From assembly GCA_023391155.1 (NCBI GenBank), contig JAEWBM010000161.1:1-16451 (forward strand): DNA of 16,451 nucleotides, in the 5' to 3' direction. The notes beneath the pieces were generated by a model. That model was not told the DNA's origin and made no database searches. It saw only the letters and a program-made list of their open reading frames with translations. The position numbers and the translations under genes are program-made. Shown in pieces: positions 7,062-13,371 of this stretch (positions are counted from its first letter, which is position 1; each line of letters opens with the position of its first letter). Origin of the DNA: Acidobacteriota bacterium (GTDB taxonomy: Bacteria > Acidobacteriota > Blastocatellia > Pyrinomonadales > Pyrinomonadaceae).

Positions 7062-8258
7062 TCAGGGCAGGAAGAGGATCGGTGCGGAGTCCCCGGCTTT
7101 GAAATTTGACCCGGCGGGGATCCGGACAAGGGCATCGGCCCCGGCGAATCCGACGAGATCGGACGATCCGTGCCATTTGATGGGTAACGCGATCAGCCGG
7201 CCCCGGGAATCGGTGGCGAGACGGGCGGGGAGGAACGACTCGCGCTCTTTTGTGCCTTTGATGTCGGATTCGAGGACAGCGAAGCCGCTCGGCAGGTCCG
7301 TCTCGGCCGCATCCTGCATCAGCAGTAAAGCCTTTCGCACGAACAGATAGAATGTGGCCGCGGCCGAGACCGGATTACCGGGGAGGCCGAAAAAAGTGGT
7401 CTTCTTAAGCCGTGCGAAAACGGTGGGCTTACCGGGTTTGATGCGGATGCGTTCGAAGAAGATCTGGGCGCCGAGCTCGGAGAGGGCGGCCTTCGTTAGA
7501 TCATATTTCCCTACGGAGACGCCGCCGGTGGTGATCAGCATATCGGAATCGCGTGAGGCCTCGGATATGCGTGCCTTCAAGGTCGCAAGATCGTCGCCGG
7601 CTGTCGGGAGAATCTCGACGACCGCCCCGGCGGTGCGGCACATTTCGGCGAGCATTATGGAATTCGAGTTGCGGATCTGGTCGGGTTTGGGCTTGCTGGC
7701 GATGTCGACGATCTCGGAGCCGGTCGAGAGAACGGCGACGCGGGGGCGTTTCGCCACCTTAAGCGGTGCATAGCCGAAAGCGGCGGGGACAGCGATGGAG
7801 TTTGGCGTAAGAGCCTGGCCGGCACGCATCATGACGTCGCCCTTTTTCGCTTCGGAGCCGCGGCGAACTATGTATCGGCCCTTTGCGGTGGGCTCGTGGA
7901 ACGTTACCTCGCCGTTCTCTTCCCGAGCCAGTTCGATCTTTTGGACCGCGTCGGCCCCTTTGGGAAGCGGGGCGCCGGTCATGATGCGAACGGCCTCGCC
8001 TTTTTTAAGTGTGCCCGGCCAACCGCGGCCGGCGGCGGCTTCGCCGACGATCGTCAGGGTTACGGGGGCTGCCTCCGTGTCGACTGCTTTTACTGCGTAG
8101 CCGTCCATTTGCGATCGGTGGAAAGGCGGAAGATCGGAATCGGCAATGATGTCCTCGGCAAGGACGCGGCCGGAAGCATCAGCGATCGCGATCCGCTCGC
8201 TGCGTAGAGGGGTTATCTCGCGTTCTATGATCTTGATGGCTTTTGCTACAGGAATCAT
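7062..8258 (-). CDS. moeA: Molybdopterin molybdenumtransferase MoeA
   Basis: MoeA inserts molybdate into adenylylated molybdopterin, the last common step of molybdenum cofactor synthesis. From the ATG at 8258 the protein has 398 aa, typical for the family (about 400). Recognisable blocks, numbered from a GTG two codons upstream (8264), are PPFHRSQMDGYAV (46-58), IMTGAPLPKGADAV (94-107), the MoCF-binding domain with VLSTGSEIV (178-186) and TTGGVSVGKYD (245-255), GLPGNPVSA (293-301), and a C-terminal MoeA domain IV. The ATG is preferred because family members begin near MIPVxxA, but the GTG cannot be excluded. It is the first gene of the minus-strand run and its upstream region is shared with the divergent higBA promoter. 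Confidence 0.96.
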   Translation of the reverse strand: MIPVAKAIKIIEREITPLRSERIAIADASGRVLAEDIIADSDLPPFHRSQMDGYAVKAVDTEAAPVTLTIVGEAAAGRGWPGTLKKGEAVRIMTGAPLPKGADAVQKIELAREENGEVTFHEPTAKGRYIVRRGSEAKKGDVMMRAGQALTPNSIAVPAAFGYAPLKVAKRPRVAVLSTGSEIVDIASKPKPDQIRNSNSIMLAEMCRTAGAVVEILPTAGDDLATLKARISEASRDSDMLITTGGVSVGKYDLTKAALSELGAQIFFERIRIKPGKPTVFARLKKTTFFGLPGNPVSAAATFYLFVRKALLLMQDAAETDLPSGFAVLESDIKGTKERESFLPARLATDSRGRLIALPIKWHGSSDLVGFAGADALVRIPAGSNFKAGDSAPILFLP

Positions 8259-8292
8259 TCTCACAACAATCTTACACTATTCAACGGCCGAA

Positions 8293-8319
8293 TTAGGCGG
8301 CATAATAACGCTTTACAAT
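8293..8319 (+). promoter_or_regulatory. Candidate higBA promoter
   Basis: TACAAT (8314-8319) is a good -10 box (5 of 6). The best -35 candidate, TTAGGC (8293-8298), is weak and only 15 bp away. Transcription would begin near 8326, inside the palindrome at 8317-8341, giving a leader of about 20 nt before the higB ATG. Confidence 0.45.
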
Positions 8320-8341
8320 ACTAACGTAATGCGTTAGTATT
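8317..8341. promoter_or_regulatory. Palindromic operator of the higBA pair
   Basis: AATACTAACG (8317-8326) and CGTTAGTATT (8332-8341) form a perfect 10-bp inverted repeat around a 5-nt centre. It overlaps the last bases of the -10 box and ends 4 bp before the higB ATG. HigA-type antitoxins are known to repress their own promoter by binding such palindromes, so autorepression is the likely role. Binding itself is inferred. Confidence 0.8.
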
Positions 8342-8345
8342 CACT

Positions 8346-8627
8346 ATGCCGATCCGTTCCTTCCGATGTGCTGACACCGAAAAGCTATTTGCTGGTAAAA
8401 GGGTCAGGCGATTTATGAGTTTCGAGGCGGTCGCGATGCGAAAATTGGCGATCTTAAATCGAGCGGGGCGGCTTGATGACCTTAAAGTGCCACCGGGGAA
8501 CCGGCTTGAAGCACTGAAAGGGGATCGCACCGGGCAATTCAGCATCCGGATCAACGACCGTTACCGCATTTGTTTTGTCTGGACGGCGGCCGGACCGGAA
8601 GAGGTCGAGATAGTGGATTACCACTGA
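8346..8627 (+). CDS. higB: HigB-type toxin (RelE/ParE superfamily)
   Basis: This is the toxin of a type II toxin-antitoxin pair. HigB proteins are ribosome-dependent mRNA endonucleases with a RelE-like fold. The protein has 93 aa, usual for the family. It begins MPIRSFRCADTEKLFAGK and carries the family core VPPGNRLEALKGDRTGQFS (48-66), RINDRYRICFVW (68-79) and the terminal EIVDYH with conserved His93. The toxin gene comes first, as is normal for higBA but unlike most toxin-antitoxin operons. The start is 4 bp after the operator palindrome, and no Shine-Dalgarno sequence is visible, which would keep translation low. The antitoxin gene follows after 9 bp. The protein looks full length and intact. 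Confidence 0.95.
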   Translation: MPIRSFRCADTEKLFAGKRVRRFMSFEAVAMRKLAILNRAGRLDDLKVPPGNRLEALKGDRTGQFSIRINDRYRICFVWTAAGPEEVEIVDYH

Positions 8628-8636
8628 GGTGTAAGC

Positions 8637-8951
8637 ATGACAGTACGCAAAGTCCCATATCCGCATCCCGGAGAGATACTTCTTGAGGAGTTTCTTAAAC
8701 CGATGGGGATAACACAATATCGATTAGCTAAGGAGATCGGCGTGCCGCAGCGGCGTATTGGCGAGATCGTCGCCGGAAATCGATCGGTCACCGCCGACAC
8801 GGGACTTCGGCTCTCGCGATTTTTTGGAATGTCGGACGAATTTTGGATCGGTCTGCAGATGGATTTCGACGCGGCCAATGCAAAGGACAAGATCAAGGCG
8901 ACTCTCGCAAAGATCAGACCTTGGAACAGACCGGAGATCGTAAAGGATTAG
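8637..8951 (+). CDS. higA: HigA-type antitoxin (XRE family)
   Basis: This is the DNA-binding antitoxin that neutralises HigB and represses the operon. The protein has 104 aa and matches the HigA / VapI-like XRE group. The N-terminus PYPHPGEILLEEFLKPMGIT (8-26) is the hallmark of this group. A helix-turn-helix follows (about 26-47: QYRLAKEIGVPQRRIGEIVAG), then TADTGLRLSRFFGMSDEFWIGLQ (52-74) and a charged C-terminal helix that probably contacts the toxin. The ATG at 8637 is 9 bp after the toxin stop. A GAGGTG Shine-Dalgarno sequence overlaps that stop codon, so the antitoxin has a much better initiation signal than the toxin, fitting the need for excess antitoxin. Confidence 0.95.
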   Translation: MTVRKVPYPHPGEILLEEFLKPMGITQYRLAKEIGVPQRRIGEIVAGNRSVTADTGLRLSRFFGMSDEFWIGLQMDFDAANAKDKIKATLAKIRPWNRPEIVKD

Positions 8952-8981
8952 ACTTGACTTGCGAGGCCTACGCGGTTCCGT

Positions 8982-9443
8982 TCAATGAAACTTAGATGTT
9001 TCTCCGAAATTGCGATACAAAATGCTGATCTGCCATATCAAAACAATGAAAATAAACAGGCACGCAACGAGATCAAAGGGGTGGGATTTGTCGTAAAACT
9101 CGAGTAGTTTTCGTCCGTCGTAGATCCCTTCGCCGCCCAAGAAACCTTCCCCATTGAGTCGAACGAAATAGCTAGCAGTAAGAAAGAGCCCATATAAACT
9201 CGTGAGTACTGTAGAAATTATAAATTTGCGAGCAAAAAACAGAGCGGCAAACACAATCGGAGTCATAAGGTGGAATCCTGCTAGAAAATTTCTGGGCGCG
9301 TGTACCGCAAATGTGATTCCGCCTGGTTCGGGTTTGGGAGTAGACGCATAGCGATAAAATTCGTACGATAACGCTCCAACGAAAAGAGCCAAAGCGATGC
9401 CTGTAAATCCGAGCAGAAGTTTTCTCTCTCTCGTAGATTCCAT
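8982..9443 (-). CDS. Hypothetical four-helix membrane protein
   Basis: This predicted integral membrane protein of 153 aa belongs to no family I recognise. Hydrophobic segments lie at about residues 10-30, 53-71, 73-94 and 122-143. Between the third and fourth there is a polar loop with the Gly-rich LNGEGFLGGEGIYDGRKL. A positively charged N-terminus (ESTRERK) suggests it is cytoplasmic. Codon use and base composition are more AT-rich than in the flanking metabolic genes. It lies between higBA (convergent, 30 bp away) and the M24 peptidase (same strand, 40 bp upstream). It may be read through from the peptidase gene, but it could also be part of a small acquired segment with higBA. Confidence 0.72.
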   Translation of the reverse strand: MESTRERKLLLGFTGIALALFVGALSYEFYRYASTPKPEPGGITFAVHAPRNFLAGFHLMTPIVFAALFFARKFIISTVLTSLYGLFLTASYFVRLNGEGFLGGEGIYDGRKLLEFYDKSHPFDLVACLFIFIVLIWQISILYRNFGETSKFH

Positions 9444-9483
9444 GTGAAATTACTCGCCAGGCTCCGAACCGGCGCGCGATAAC

Positions 9484-10833
9484 CTATCTGATCAAATACA
9501 GTTCCGTCTGTCGGGGGCGGATGAACTCGTAGCCTTTTTCATTGAGGACGGCGTCGTCCTCGGCCATCATGGTTACCTTTTGGCCTCCCCACTCGGCAAC
9601 GGGCGTTGAGGTGTTGAGCTCGATGGACATGTAAGAGCCGGGGATCAGCTTGTTGCCGCCGCCGCCGATGTTGCCGCGGAAATCGATCGAGGGCCCGAGG
9701 CCGTGGCCGTGCGTGCCGATCGGGTGGGAATAGATCATGCACTCGAGGTTCTGTCGCTTACACTCGGCCATCGAGCGCTCGTAGACCTCGGTGCCCGTCA
9801 TCCCTGGCCGGGCGACGGAGAAGATAATATCCTGCAATTTGTTGGTATTTGTGAGCGCGGCCTTTAATCCGGCGGGAGCTTCGCGTTCGCCTTCGTTTAG
9901 GACATAGGCGTGCTTTTGCCAATCGGTCGAAAGGCCCATGTAATCGAGGCCAAAATCCAAATGGAGCAGATCGCCGCGGCGAATGACCTCGGATTCTGAT
10001 GCGGTGCTTAGAAACGGCCCGGTCGTTTCCGTCGAAGCTCGCCGGCGTTGGATGCGGAGATCCGGCTGGAACCAGATGGTCAGGCCGAGTTTGTTGACCT
10101 GTTCCATCATCCACCAGCGGACATCGCCGACAGTGGTCTTACCGGGTGTGATGACCTCGTTTGAGAATGCGCGACGGGCGATGATCTCGGTGGCTGCGAC
10201 GGCGTTGCGGAAGTGCTCAAGCTCCTCGGGCAAGCGGGTATCGAAAAACTCTACGAGAAGATCTGCGGCCGAAACGAAATTCTTTTCATTCTCGGGGCCG
10301 AGTGACTGGGCCAGGAATCGGTAAGAGTCGTACGAAAGTCCGCTTTGCTGGCCGCGGCTGCCGCCAATGTTCAGGGCGATCGTTTTCGGGTTTCGTTCGT
10401 CGACTATCTTTTTCAGCTCTTCGCCAAATTTATCGCGGGCGGGCATGACCATTCGGTAATGGTTCTTTAGCCGCTCTTCGTCGTAGCGGACCATTGCGAT
10501 CCGTTCAAGAGAGTCACCGCGATCGATGAAGAGAAAGATATCTCGGCGTCCGACGATGGGGATCGGCGGCGTGATGTGAGGAGTAACCGGGTCGCTGTTG
10601 AACTCCTCGTTAACAACGATCCACATTTCGATGCCATGCCGCTTCATCATCGCAGGCAGCAGCGTGCCCAGGCGCTTCTTCAACCATGCCTCGCGGACGT
10701 CCATTTGCTCGCGCTGGGTGAGGAGCTGCGGCAGGGACTCCGGCGTGCTCTGAGCAAGAAACGACAGGGATAGAATGGAAACGAGGAAGATGAAAACTGC
10801 AGCTTGAAGGAATAAGCGTTTCGAATAAGGCAT
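9484..10833 (-). CDS. Exported M24 family (Xaa-Pro-type) metallopeptidase
   Basis: The protein has 449 aa and an N-terminal signal peptide or anchor (about residues 5-28, ending LSFLAQS), so it probably acts in the periplasm. An aminopeptidase P-like N-terminal domain is followed by the pita-bread M24 catalytic domain from about residue 203. All five metal ligands are present: Asp293 (LHLDFG), Asp304 (STDW), His377 (GTHGHGLG), Glu405 (SIELNT) and Glu425 (MMAEDDA). The usual SDxTR after the second Asp is replaced by TDWQKH, so the Arg is missing. M24 members cut N-terminal Xaa-Pro or Met bonds or act as prolidases; the real substrate is unknown. It is divergent from the acyl-CoA dehydrogenase gene (88 bp intergenic). 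Confidence 0.92.
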   Translation of the reverse strand: MPYSKRLFLQAAVFIFLVSILSLSFLAQSTPESLPQLLTQREQMDVREAWLKKRLGTLLPAMMKRHGIEMWIVVNEEFNSDPVTPHITPPIPIVGRRDIFLFIDRGDSLERIAMVRYDEERLKNHYRMVMPARDKFGEELKKIVDERNPKTIALNIGGSRGQQSGLSYDSYRFLAQSLGPENEKNFVSAADLLVEFFDTRLPEELEHFRNAVAATEIIARRAFSNEVITPGKTTVGDVRWWMMEQVNKLGLTIWFQPDLRIQRRRASTETTGPFLSTASESEVIRRGDLLHLDFGLDYMGLSTDWQKHAYVLNEGEREAPAGLKAALTNTNKLQDIIFSVARPGMTGTEVYERSMAECKRQNLECMIYSHPIGTHGHGLGPSIDFRGNIGGGGNKLIPGSYMSIELNTSTPVAEWGGQKVTMMAEDDAVLNEKGYEFIRPRQTELYLIR

Positions 10834-10871
10834 ACTTCGCTTGTATCGGGGTTCGGTGATATCCTTTTAAG

Positions 10872-10898
10872 TTGTTTCTAGCCTGATATTAGCATAAT
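10872..10898 (+). promoter_or_regulatory. Weak candidate promoter for the acyl-CoA dehydrogenase gene
   Basis: TTGTTT (10872-10877) and CATAAT (10893-10898, 5 of 6) are separated by 15 bp, a little short. They would give a leader of about 17 nt carrying the Shine-Dalgarno sequence at 10911-10916. The intergenic region is shared with the divergent M24 peptidase gene, for which no clear promoter was seen. Confidence 0.35.
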
Positions 10899-10910
10899 AA
10901 GATTTTCGAG

Positions 10911-10916
10911 AAGGAG
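10911..10916 (+). promoter_or_regulatory. Ribosome binding site that fixes a GTG start
   Basis: AAGGAG lies 5 nt before the GTG at 10922, an ideal spacing. This supports GTG as the true start of the acyl-CoA dehydrogenase gene; there is no competing ATG nearby in frame. Confidence 0.8.
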
Positions 10917-10921
10917 CAGTC

Positions 10922-12139
10922 GTGATCGATCTTGAATTGACTGAAGAACAAATTGCATTGCGGAATACGGTTCGCGAGTTTGTGCAGGGCGAGGTGGCCC
11001 CGCACATTAAAGAGTGGGATGAGAAGGCCCATTTTGAGCGGAGCGTTTTTGACAAGATGGCGGACCTCGGCCTGTTGGGCGTCTGCATTCCGGAGCAGTA
11101 CGGCGGAGCGGGGTTTGACTATATTTCGTTGGGGCTTGTGTGCGAAGAGCTTGAGGCTTGTGACACGTTTCTGCGGGTGGCGATGAGCGTCCACGTGGGC
11201 CTGAACAGCTTGAGCCTGTATAGCTGGGGCACCGAGGAACAAAAGCAGAAGTATCTTGTTCCGCAGGCGAAGGGCGAAAAGCTCGCGACCTTTGGACTGA
11301 CCGAGCCTAATGCCGGTTCGGATGTTGTCGGAATGCGGTCGTACGCGAAACGTGACGGCGACGATTGGATACTAAACGGCGAGAAGATGTGGATATCGCT
11401 CGGCAACACAGCGGATCATTTCCTATTCTTTTGCTGGACCGATCTTGAAAAGCAGAAGGCACGGGACCACAGCGGCATTAGCTGCTTTATAGTCGAGCGT
11501 TCGATGCCCGGATTCTCGAGCGGTACGCTGCACGGGAAGATGGGTATCCGCGCGGGTGATACCGGATATTTCTCGCTTCAGGATGTACGCGTCCCGAAAG
11601 AGAATATGCTCGGGAACGAAGGGGAAGGATTTAAGATCGCGATGTTCTCGCTCGAGAACGGCCGCTATACCGTCGCCTCGGGAGCAACCGGCGTTATCAG
11701 GGCAGCACGAGATGCATCGGTCGCATATGCGAACACGCGCGAAGTGCAAGGCCAGACGATAGGGAACTACCAACTGGTCAAGCAGAAGATCGCCGAAATG
11801 GAAGCCGATTACCAGATGTCACATCTGCTGTGGCTTAAATGCGGCTATTTGAAGAACCAGGGTAAGCCCTCGGCAAAGGCCGCGAGCCTGGCCAAGTGGC
11901 AGGCGACGATCCGATCGGAAAAGGCGGCGTCGATGGCGATCGAGGTACACGGGGCAAACGGATATACGAACGATTACCCGGTCGAGCGTTACCTAAGGAA
12001 CTGCAAAGCAGCGGTGATCTATGAGGGAACTCGTGATATCCACACGCTGATGCAGGCGGATTGGGCGCTGGGGATGAAGAAAGAGAAACAGGCGAGAGTT
12101 ATCTTGCCGCCGTATGAGGCCGAGGCCAAGGCGGCGTAA
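10922..12139 (+). CDS. Acyl-CoA dehydrogenase
   Basis: This FAD-dependent enzyme introduces the alpha-beta double bond into an acyl-CoA thioester and passes electrons to ETF. The protein has 405 aa and all three domains are complete. An N-terminal helical domain starts LTEEQIALRNTVREFV (6-21). A FAD/substrate segment follows with FGLTEPNAGSD (124-134) and GEKMWIS (153-159). The C-terminal helical domain has QLVKQKIAEM (284-293), IEVHGANGYTNDYPVERYLRN (from 340) and YEGTRDIH (367-374). Glu368 is the likely catalytic base. The ending DIHTLMQADWALG recalls the glutaryl-CoA dehydrogenase-like branch, but the chain-length specificity cannot be read from the sequence. The gene stands alone, starts at a GTG with a strong Shine-Dalgarno sequence, and ends before a shared terminator. 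Confidence 0.95.
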   Translation: MIDLELTEEQIALRNTVREFVQGEVAPHIKEWDEKAHFERSVFDKMADLGLLGVCIPEQYGGAGFDYISLGLVCEELEACDTFLRVAMSVHVGLNSLSLYSWGTEEQKQKYLVPQAKGEKLATFGLTEPNAGSDVVGMRSYAKRDGDDWILNGEKMWISLGNTADHFLFFCWTDLEKQKARDHSGISCFIVERSMPGFSSGTLHGKMGIRAGDTGYFSLQDVRVPKENMLGNEGEGFKIAMFSLENGRYTVASGATGVIRAARDASVAYANTREVQGQTIGNYQLVKQKIAEMEADYQMSHLLWLKCGYLKNQGKPSAKAASLAKWQATIRSEKAASMAIEVHGANGYTNDYPVERYLRNCKAAVIYEGTRDIHTLMQADWALGMKKEKQARVILPPYEAEAKAA

Positions 12140-12161
12140 CCGGGCAGAAGTTGATAATTAA

Positions 12162-12198
12162 AATGAGCCTGTCCGTTGCGGGGCAGGCTCATTGCTTT
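12162..12198. terminator. Bidirectional intrinsic terminator
   Basis: AATGAGCCTG (12162-12171) pairs perfectly with CAGGCTCATT (12184-12193), and the stem extends by three more pairs, one of them G·T, to a 6-nt loop. On the plus strand it is followed by GCTTTCT. On the minus strand it is followed by TTTTAATTA. It therefore serves both the acyl-CoA dehydrogenase gene and the convergent lipoprotein gene, whose stop is at 12199. Confidence 0.85.
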
Positions 12199-12711
12199 CT
12201 AGTTAGAGAACTCAGGCAGCTTTGTGGACATCTTCCATTCGCCGCCTTCTTTTACGAATAGCACCTCACCGCCTTGCGGCATGCTTTCAGTCCGGAGGAT
12301 CGCGGTGGCTTGGTTGTCGTCGATAAACTTTTCATTCCAGAGTTCGCAATTCGCGGTCGTTACACGATCGAGCGAAAGAAATTCGACCAGACTGTCGATG
12401 CCGTCGGCATCCATTTGCTTCTCGAGATCTTGAAGCGAATCCGAATCGAAAACCCTTCGAAGAGCCGCCTCATCACCCTTTTCTTTTGCTGCGCAATATG
12501 CCTCGGCGACCGGTTTTAACGTCGGGGCATCATTGGTCTTGCCGGCCGGCGTCGGCGTCGTTGCCGTCAGCGTTCCTGAATTTGTATTAGCTGTGTTCGA
12601 AACTGTCGAATTTGCGTTCGTGTTCGCCGGCGTCGTGTTGGTCTCGGTCCCGCCGCAGCCGGCAAGGACGACTGAGAGGCTGACGATCGCGATGTAAAAA
12701 GTTTTTCTCAT
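12199..12711 (-). CDS. Small lipoprotein with NTF2-like (DUF4878-type) domain
   Basis: This predicted lipoprotein has 170 aa. A short signal peptide ends in the lipobox VVLAGC, with Cys19 as the lipidation site. A long Asn/Thr-rich, low-complexity linker follows (about 22-62), then a compact alpha+beta domain (about 65-168). That domain begins PVAEAYCAAKEKGDEAALRRVF and ends EVLFVKEGGEWKMSTKL, the pattern of NTF2/SnoaL-like or DUF4878 domains. Such domains often bind small ligands or are structural, and no catalytic residues stand out. Asn/Thr-rich linkers after the lipobox are common in Blastocatellia proteins, as far as I recall. A minus-strand TATAAA at 12734-12739 could be its promoter. 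Function unknown. Confidence 0.82.
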   Translation of the reverse strand: MRKTFYIAIVSLSVVLAGCGGTETNTTPANTNANSTVSNTANTNSGTLTATTPTPAGKTNDAPTLKPVAEAYCAAKEKGDEAALRRVFDSDSLQDLEKQMDADGIDSLVEFLSLDRVTTANCELWNEKFIDDNQATAILRTESMPQGGEVLFVKEGGEWKMSTKLPEFSN

Positions 12712-12733
12712 CTCTAGTTAAAAATACCCTCCG

Positions 12734-12762
12734 TTTATAGTTCGATTGTCGAGTATAATTAA
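12734..12762 (-). promoter_or_regulatory. Candidate promoter of the lipoprotein gene
   Basis: On the minus strand, TTAATT (12757-12762) and TATAAA (12734-12739) are 17 bp apart. The -10 box matches 5 of 6 and the -35 box 3 of 6. The leader would be about 16 nt. The sites overlap the divergent TATAAT of the CYTH-like gene, so the two promoters may compete. Confidence 0.45.
12754..12759 (+). promoter_or_regulatory. -10 box of the CYTH-like gene
   Basis: A perfect TATAAT lies 13 bp before the ATG at 12773, so transcription would begin only about 7 nt before the start codon. No convincing -35 box was found at 16-18 bp. No Shine-Dalgarno sequence is visible, so the mRNA may be nearly leaderless. 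Confidence 0.45.
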
Positions 12763-12772
12763 AGCCAAAGCG

Positions 12773-13315
12773 ATGGACAACCAGTACAAAACCGAATTAT
12801 TGCGGTCCTTTATAATTGACACCCTGCCGGAGCCCCTGACTCCCGCGAGCCGCCATATCCAGATATTCGATAATTATATTCCGAATACGAACATTCGGCT
12901 GCGCTCGATACGCGTCCCGGAGACGAAAGAATGGGAACATTGCCTGCAAAAGCTTGAGTACGATGCCGCGAGGCCGTTCGAGCGCGTGGTGCAAGAGATG
13001 TTTCTCGATGAGGGTGAATATGCGCAGTTTCAGATATTCGAGGGGGAAGAGATCCGCAAGAACCGTTATTTTTCCGAAGGCAGCGAGCAGCCGTTTACCT
13101 TCGATATTTACCTCGGCGACCTCTGGGGGCTGAATATCGCGACGGCCCGCATCGAGGGCACGGCGTCGGCGGAAGAGATCATCGTTCCCGATTTTGCCGT
13201 ATTTGAAACGTCAGGCGTTCGAGAATTTCACGGATCGCGGCTGGTAGCTTCGACCATCGATGACATCCGCGAGTCGGTGGCAAAGCTCACCCGGCTAAAT
13301 GCCGCAGGCGCATAA
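12773..13315 (+). CDS. CYTH-like (triphosphate tunnel metalloenzyme fold) protein
   Basis: This cytosolic protein of 180 aa shows the order of features of the CYTH fold: IRLRSIR (41-47), a central QKLEY strand (59-63), GEEIRKNRYF (91-100), DIYLGDLWGLNIATARIEG (111-129) and a C-terminal EFHGSRLVAS (151-160). CYTH enzymes hydrolyse inorganic or organic triphosphates (tripolyphosphatase, ThTPase) or act as adenylate cyclases. The N-terminal signature ExExK is degenerate here: ELLRSFII (8-15) stands where family members have EIERKFLV, so the second Glu and the Lys are lost and activity is doubtful. The ATG at 12773 is preferred to a TTG at 12746, which would lie upstream of the -10 box. The gene stands alone between divergent and convergent neighbours. 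Confidence 0.72.
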   Translation: MDNQYKTELLRSFIIDTLPEPLTPASRHIQIFDNYIPNTNIRLRSIRVPETKEWEHCLQKLEYDAARPFERVVQEMFLDEGEYAQFQIFEGEEIRKNRYFSEGSEQPFTFDIYLGDLWGLNIATARIEGTASAEEIIVPDFAVFETSGVREFHGSRLVASTIDDIRESVAKLTRLNAAGA

Positions 13316-13350
13316 AAAAAACGCCGCAAGAGGTCGACTCTCTCGCGGCG
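13314..13350 (-). terminator. Intrinsic terminator of the SLT-like gene
   Basis: CGCCGC (13322-13327) pairs with GCGGCG (13345-13350), followed, after one A·C mismatch, by AGAG/CTCT (13329-13332 with 13340-13343) around a small loop. On the minus strand the stem runs straight into eight T residues (13314-13321). This is a textbook terminator about 20 bp after the SLT-like stop at 13372. The T-tract also contains part of the TAA stop of the convergent CYTH-like gene. Confidence 0.88.
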
Positions 13351-13371
13351 CTCCTTTCGAGTAGGCTTTGG

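Noticed and set aside
9444..9483. A bulged hairpin between the M24 peptidase and the 153-aa membrane protein as a terminator.
   Set aside because: The stem is short and bulged and has no T-tract, so read-through from the peptidase gene is more likely.
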